Source: Candidatus Poribacteria bacterium (GTDB taxonomy: Bacteria > Poribacteria > WGA-4E > WGA-3G). Taken from it: 64,000 nucleotides of DNA. The first letter of the stretch is position 1; each line of letters begins with the position of its first letter. The DNA lies in contig OY282374.1 of assembly GCA_958295815.1 (NCBI GenBank), forward strand, positions 2,500,856 to 2,564,855. The letters run 5' to 3'. The notes beneath the pieces were generated by a model. It did no database searches. It worked only from the letters and a program-made list of their open reading frames with translations, and was not told the DNA's origin. Made by a program: the position numbers and the translations under genes. Below are positions 60,901-64,000 of the stretch, in pieces.

Positions 60901-61718
60901 GGGTAGGCGCGGTCTCTTTCCTGAACACTAAACCGCTCATTTATCCCCTTTTGAACAAAGAAATCGAAACGGATATTGTGCTCAGTGTTGATGTCCCCAG
61001 TCGTGTCGCCTCACTTTTGAGCAAAGGCGAACTTGATGTCGGATTGATTCCGATTGTCGAATACTTTCGTGCGAATCCTTTAGATACGCGGTACCGCATT
61101 TTACCCGACATATCAATCACATCGCACGGACACGTCCGAAGTATCCAATTGTTCAGTCGTGTACCGGTTCAGGACATTCGACGCATCGCGCTCGATACCA
61201 ACTCGCGTTCTTCTGTTGCGCTCCTGAAAATTTTACTCGCTGAACGCTATCGGATCTCGCCAAGTTTCACAACGTGTGCCCCAACTGTAATCCCAAAGAC
61301 AGCACTGGAAAATCGTCAAGACCCGCCTTTTGAAGCCGTCCTCCTTATTGGAGATGGCGCACTGAGGCACCTCGGCTCGACAGAATATAGTATTGATCTC
61401 GGTGAGGCGTGGTATAAACTAACGGGTTTCCCTTTTGTCTATGCCTGTTGGGTGGCAAGGGAAGAAGTTGACCTCGGCGATTTACTGCAGGTACTTCTTA
61501 AATCAAAGGCACGTGGGACGGCGCAAATACCGGAAATCGCACGGATTGAGGCAGAAAGATTGGGGTTACCGGAAAAACTCTGCCGTGCCTATTTGCAAGA
61601 TAGCATCAAATATGATCTCGATGAATCGGCAATCGCGGGAATAGAACTTTTTTACAAGTACGCCGTAAAGCACGATCTCGCGCCACCGTGCCGCAGTCTC
61701 TCTTTTAAATCTGGTTGA
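60879..61718 (+). CDS. mqnA: chorismate dehydratase (menaquinone synthesis)
   Basis: 279 residues, periplasmic-binding-protein-like fold (VitK2_biosynth family). RIRVGAVSFLNTKPLIYPLL, GELDVGLIPIVEYF and IALDTNSRSSVALLKILLAE are the conserved blocks; Ser and Asn in these regions bind the substrate in known structures. It removes water from chorismate to give 3-enolpyruvylbenzoate, the first step of the futalosine pathway. GTG start with GAGAGGGG upstream, 22-bp overlap with mqnE. MqnB, C and D are not in the window. Confidence 0.92.
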   Translation: MVQKSRIRVGAVSFLNTKPLIYPLLNKEIETDIVLSVDVPSRVASLLSKGELDVGLIPIVEYFRANPLDTRYRILPDISITSHGHVRSIQLFSRVPVQDIRRIALDTNSRSSVALLKILLAERYRISPSFTTCAPTVIPKTALENRQDPPFEAVLLIGDGALRHLGSTEYSIDLGEAWYKLTGFPFVYACWVAREEVDLGDLLQVLLKSKARGTAQIPEIARIEAERLGLPEKLCRAYLQDSIKYDLDESAIAGIELFYKYAVKHDLAPPCRSLSFKSG

Positions 61719-61732
61719 AAGGGGACAAAAAA

Positions 61733-62233
61733 ATGCAATCTGCTAACGAATCCACACTCGATACCGAGCTTGTCAAACAGTTTGAAGACTACCTTAAAAG
61801 CACTGGACTCCGTTTGACACAAAAGCGATTGGATATCTTACACCAAGTTTTTGACTATCCTGGCCACTTCCAAACGGAAGACCTCTTGGTTCAGATGCGT
61901 CGCAATGGGTATCTGGTGTCACGCCCGACGATCTATCGGACACTGCCACTGCTCGTGAGAAGCGGGTTATTGACCGAATTCATTGATGCGCAGAAAAACA
62001 CTCGCTATGAGAGCATCCACTCTCTCCAGGAACACGCCCATCTTATCTGCCTTCGGTGCAATCAGATTGTTGAATTTAAAGAACCACGGATTGACGCCTT
62101 ACAAAAATCGGTGTGTGAAGCGCACCAATTTAAAGCAGTGCGCTTCCGTAATGAGATCATCGGTCATTGCGCAGAATGCCAAGCAGAACTGGAACCAAAA
62201 ACGACTGAAACGAATAACGAGGCTACTGCTTAA
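61733..62233 (+). CDS. Fur-family transcriptional regulator
   Basis: 166 residues from ATG 61733 (AAAGGGG 10 bases upstream; a TTG at 61715 would add six residues). Winged helix with YLKSTGLRLTQKRLDILHQV and SRPTIYRTLPLLVRSGLL (recognition helix). The dimerisation domain has a zinc site with ICLRCNQIVEF and GHCAECQAEL (two CxxC) and the metal-sensing HAHLI. Whether it senses Fe, Zn, Mn or peroxide is not clear. It follows mqnA by 14 bp, so it is cotranscribed with menaquinone genes, an unusual partner. The 3' end overlaps the convergent gene by 11 bp. Confidence 0.88.
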   Translation: MQSANESTLDTELVKQFEDYLKSTGLRLTQKRLDILHQVFDYPGHFQTEDLLVQMRRNGYLVSRPTIYRTLPLLVRSGLLTEFIDAQKNTRYESIHSLQEHAHLICLRCNQIVEFKEPRIDALQKSVCEAHQFKAVRFRNEIIGHCAECQAELEPKTTETNNEATA

Positions 62234-62921
62234 TCCGAGCCCACGTTGTTGTCAGTAATCCCTCTGGATCCACCGCCAATGTCTTCTCCTCCGCCTTTTC
62301 ATAATCCTCATCGGTGGGTTGATATTCTAAATCACTCGACCAGCAGAAAACGTCGTACTGGACTTGAAGTGAACTTTGCCGTGTCCATATCATCATAACG
62401 TTTTCGCCGTCCTGTAATTCGTTAATCGTTCCGGCATCCTGCCCGAAATCACCGGTTTTCTTCCATGTCCATTCAGGAATATTTTCTTCAAAGATGATGT
62501 GATCAGGACGGACAAAAACCGGTTCAGCGTCTGGGATCTTATCGCCATCATCGCCCAAGACCCATAACCAATCCGAATGGTTGCTTGGGTTAACGGCGCG
62601 TCCGATAAACCGCCAGTCTCCAGCTTTCCCGCCAGCCCGACTGATGTCGAAATTGTAGAGTATCCATCCCTTTTTGCCAGCACCCGCATTCGTAATAATA
62701 TCCCCAAAGGCACCATCAATAGGATCTACTGCCCCTTCACCCTTCCCTAATACATAGACCTCATCGGAATCCCTGTCATCAAAGGCTTCCGCCTCGAACC
62801 AAATCTGTTCACCCTTTCCGTTTTGAGAGACTTTGAATTCTTCTACGGCAAAACTCATAAAGGGCAACATTAGCAGAAAACAGATGACTAAACTGAGGGG
62901 TAAGTAACATTTCTGACGCAT
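62223..62921 (-). CDS. secreted protein with CBM-like start and LAVxPxxxLxTTW tail, unknown function
   Basis: 232 residues. Signal peptide 1-26 (LVICFLLMLPFMSFAVEEF). The mature protein starts with IWFEAEAFDDRDSDEVYVLG, reminiscent of EAE-containing carbohydrate-binding modules, and continues as a beta-sandwich-like domain (GKAGDWRFIGRAVNPSNHSD, SLQVQYDVFCWSSDLEY). It ends TLAVDPEGLLTTTWARIKQ, matching the C-terminus of the protein at 45143. AGGAG precedes the ATG. It is probably exported and kept at the cell surface; ligand unknown. Confidence 0.7.
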   Translation of the reverse strand: MRQKCYLPLSLVICFLLMLPFMSFAVEEFKVSQNGKGEQIWFEAEAFDDRDSDEVYVLGKGEGAVDPIDGAFGDIITNAGAGKKGWILYNFDISRAGGKAGDWRFIGRAVNPSNHSDWLWVLGDDGDKIPDAEPVFVRPDHIIFEENIPEWTWKKTGDFGQDAGTINELQDGENVMMIWTRQSSLQVQYDVFCWSSDLEYQPTDEDYEKAEEKTLAVDPEGLLTTTWARIKQ

Positions 62922-62956
62922 CGTGAATTCTCCTCTATTCTTTTTAATTAGTCATC

Positions 62957-62985
62957 AGTGTAAAAGAATTAGCGTAGAATTGCAA
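62957..62985 (-). promoter_or_regulatory. possible sigma-70 promoter of the secreted protein gene
   Basis: On the minus strand TTGCAA, 17-bp spacer, TACACT, 36 bp before the ATG. Confidence 0.45.
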
Positions 62986-62994
62986 CCAAAAAAT

Positions 62995-63023
62995 TTGACA
63001 AGCATCTGGAAATGTTGTATAAT
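62995..63023 (+). promoter_or_regulatory. consensus sigma-70 promoter of the Fe-S assembly genes
   Basis: TTGACA (62995-63000), 17-bp spacer, TATAAT (63018-63023): a perfect consensus 39 bp before the ATG. No Fur or IscR box was recognised. Confidence 0.9.
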
Positions 63024-63061
63024 TGCAGAAAAGGGTTCTTCCGTGATGTGAGGCATGTCCC

Positions 63062-63433
63062 ATGTATACGCCACAGGTGATTGAACACTACGATAACCCG
63101 CGCAACGTTGGTAGTATCACCGATGCTGATGGAACGGCTACTGTCGGCTCTGCTGCCAAGGGCGAGATGGTAAAACTGACCCTTAAGGTATTGGAAAACG
63201 TGATTGTTGGAGCGAAGTTTCGAGCGTTCGGATGTCCGACTGCTATTGCGAGTGCTTCTGTCCTCACGGAAATGGTTACAGGACGCAATATCCCTGAGGC
63301 ACTTCAAGTTACCGCTACACATCTTTCCGATGCATTAGGTGGGCTGCCGCTGGATAAACAGCGTTATGCGGAGGCGGCTGAAGAGGTATTAAAAACGGCA
63401 ATCGCTGATTTTATGTCTAAAACGGAGGTGTAA
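63062..63433 (+). CDS. NifU/IscU-like protein with only one of three conserved cysteines
   Basis: 123 residues. YTPQVIEHYDNPRNVGSI and AFGCPTAIASASVLTEMV are unmistakably IscU/NifU N-terminal domain. IscU binds the nascent Fe-S cluster with three cysteines. Here the first (CGDxM) is replaced in VGSAAKGEMVKL (K33 at the Cys position, Glu for Asp), the second is kept as C58, and the third (KLHCSxLA) reads DKQRYAEAAEE. The protein has no other Cys. It may act as a different scaffold or partner protein. The IscA-type gene follows 4 bp downstream. No iscS is visible in the window. Confidence 0.85.
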   Translation: MYTPQVIEHYDNPRNVGSITDADGTATVGSAAKGEMVKLTLKVLENVIVGAKFRAFGCPTAIASASVLTEMVTGRNIPEALQVTATHLSDALGGLPLDKQRYAEAAEEVLKTAIADFMSKTEV

Positions 63434-63437
63434 CACC

Positions 63438-63761
63438 ATGATTAGTGTTACAGAATCTGCAGCACAAAAAGCTATCACACTTATTAGTAACAACGAATCC
63501 GAATCCGAACTCGGCTTACGCATGCAAGTGGTCGGCGGTGGATGCTCCGGCTTCCAGTACAGTATGGAATTCGGCGCAGCGAAAGATACCGACAGAGTGT
63601 TTGAATTTCACGGCTTAAAGGTCTTCATTGACCCCAGAAGCACGCTCTACCTCGCAGGTTCAGTGCTCGACTATAACGACGGATTGATGGATTCAGGTTT
63701 TAAGATTACGAACCCGAATGCCAAGAATACATGCGGTTGCGGTGAGTCGTTTAGCGTTTAA
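63438..63761 (+). CDS. A-type iron-sulfur carrier (IscA/ErpA family)
   Basis: 107 residues. VTESAAQKAITLISNNE start, then LGLRMQVVGGGCSGFQYSME (C36) and NTCGCGESFSV (C99, C101), the complete three-cysteine set of A-type carriers, which accept Fe-S clusters from scaffolds and pass them to client enzymes. GGAGG lies 10 bases before the ATG, overlapping the end of the IscU-like gene. Cotranscribed with it. Confidence 0.93.
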   Translation: MISVTESAAQKAITLISNNESESELGLRMQVVGGGCSGFQYSMEFGAAKDTDRVFEFHGLKVFIDPRSTLYLAGSVLDYNDGLMDSGFKITNPNAKNTCGCGESFSV

Positions 63762-63903
63762 TAGCCGTCAGCAATCAGCGGTTAGCGGTCAGTTGGAAGC
63801 GTAGTGATGAGAACGTTTTCTCGGATCACAAGTAAGCGACTGACCGCTGAGAGTGGAACAACCTGAAAGCGTAGCGACCTAATTGCTAATTGCCAAAAGT
63901 CAT
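63762..63903. other. gap with GTCAGC-type repeats
   Basis: Degenerate CAGCGGTTAGCGGTCAG units and two copies of GAAGCGTAG / GAAAGCGTAG; no gene or clear terminator. Confidence 0.5.
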
Positions 63904-64000
63904 CTACAACGTTTTGTATAATTCCGCATGCCGTTGGAGCACTGCATCTGAATCGGATGGATTGATAACCTCTATAGAAACATATCCCTCGTATCCATCT
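63904..64000 (-). CDS. 3' end of a sugar phosphate isomerase/epimerase-like gene
   Basis: The frame entering from the window edge reads DGYEGYVSIEVINPSDSDAV, LQRHAELYKTL and stops with TAG. YEGYVSIEV is the usual last strand of xylose-isomerase-like TIM barrels, with the metal-ligand Glu. Only 31 residues are present. Confidence 0.65.
   Translation of the reverse strand, partial: DGYEGYVSIEVINPSDSDAVLQRHAELYKTL

Overview
The window looks like one contig of a Gram-negative, probably uncultivated bacterium of mid GC content. It encodes an outer-membrane assembly pair (Omp85/BamA-type plus TamB), the MEP isoprenoid enzymes Dxs and Dxr, futalosine-route menaquinone enzymes (MqnE, MqnA), a selenocysteine-containing SelD, and a secreted WD40 protein with a dockerin-like segment and a C-terminal sorting domain that begins with a YPNPFNPETW motif. 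That tail, the several sugar-phosphate-isomerase-like TIM barrels, the M81 (MlrC) peptidase and the very dense small intergenic repeats fit Candidatus Poribacteria or a close relative; this placement is inference from remembered family features. I saw no rRNA, tRNA or CRISPR array.

Layout. 1-1.6 kb: decayed type I restriction specificity gene (hsdS) joined to a broken IS1595-type transposase. 1.6-2.6 kb: ABC permease. 2.6-21.8 kb: a long minus-strand housekeeping block (in transcription order HD hydrolase, TIM-barrel isomerase, selD, pyrE, ymdB-like, xseA, xseB, dxs, tlyA, tamB, Omp85), with repeat arrays between many genes. 22-25 kb: MlrC peptidase, hicB with a frameshifted hicA, and a stand-alone phosphohistidine (PEP-utilising mobile) domain overlapping an unknown helical protein. 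25-33 kb: type ISP-like restriction-modification enzyme, a repeat-rich gap, an HNH-WYL fusion gene, heparinase-like gene, STAS protein. 34-38 kb: VOC protein, queE, amidohydrolase, small membrane protein, APH-fold protein. 38.4-45 kb: rpsB-tsf-frr-cdsA-dxr-rseP with its own promoter, but without the usual pyrH and uppS. 45-53 kb: secreted DUF1080-like protein, family 4 UDG, priA, aldolase-like protein, ATP-grasp protein, Rpn nuclease. 53.6-64 kb: WD40 protein, trpS, SAM hydrolase (DUF62), isomerase, mqnE-mqnA-fur, secreted CBM-like protein, a NifU/IscU-like protein with a single cysteine, an IscA/ErpA-type carrier, and the end of another isomerase.

The most unusual content is (1) at least three hairpin repeat families. 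One has a GGCACAC-GGA-GTGTGCC core preceded by GTAG, as in RAYT-mobilised REPs, and forms seven arrays that reach the stop codons of xseA and the ymdB-like gene and the ribosome-binding site of mlrC; (2) a TA-flanked MITE family with ACCCAAGTTGC ends; (3) an HNH-WYL gene lying between two roughly 114-bp direct repeats that are copies of the 3' end of the heparinase-like gene; (4) a shared C-terminal motif LAVxPxxxLxTTWxxIK on two otherwise unrelated exported proteins; (5) UGA read as Sec17 in selD with a SECIS-like hairpin; (6) an IscU homologue lacking two of three cluster-ligand cysteines. Several genes are frameshifted (transposase, hicA); assembly error cannot be excluded from sequence alone.
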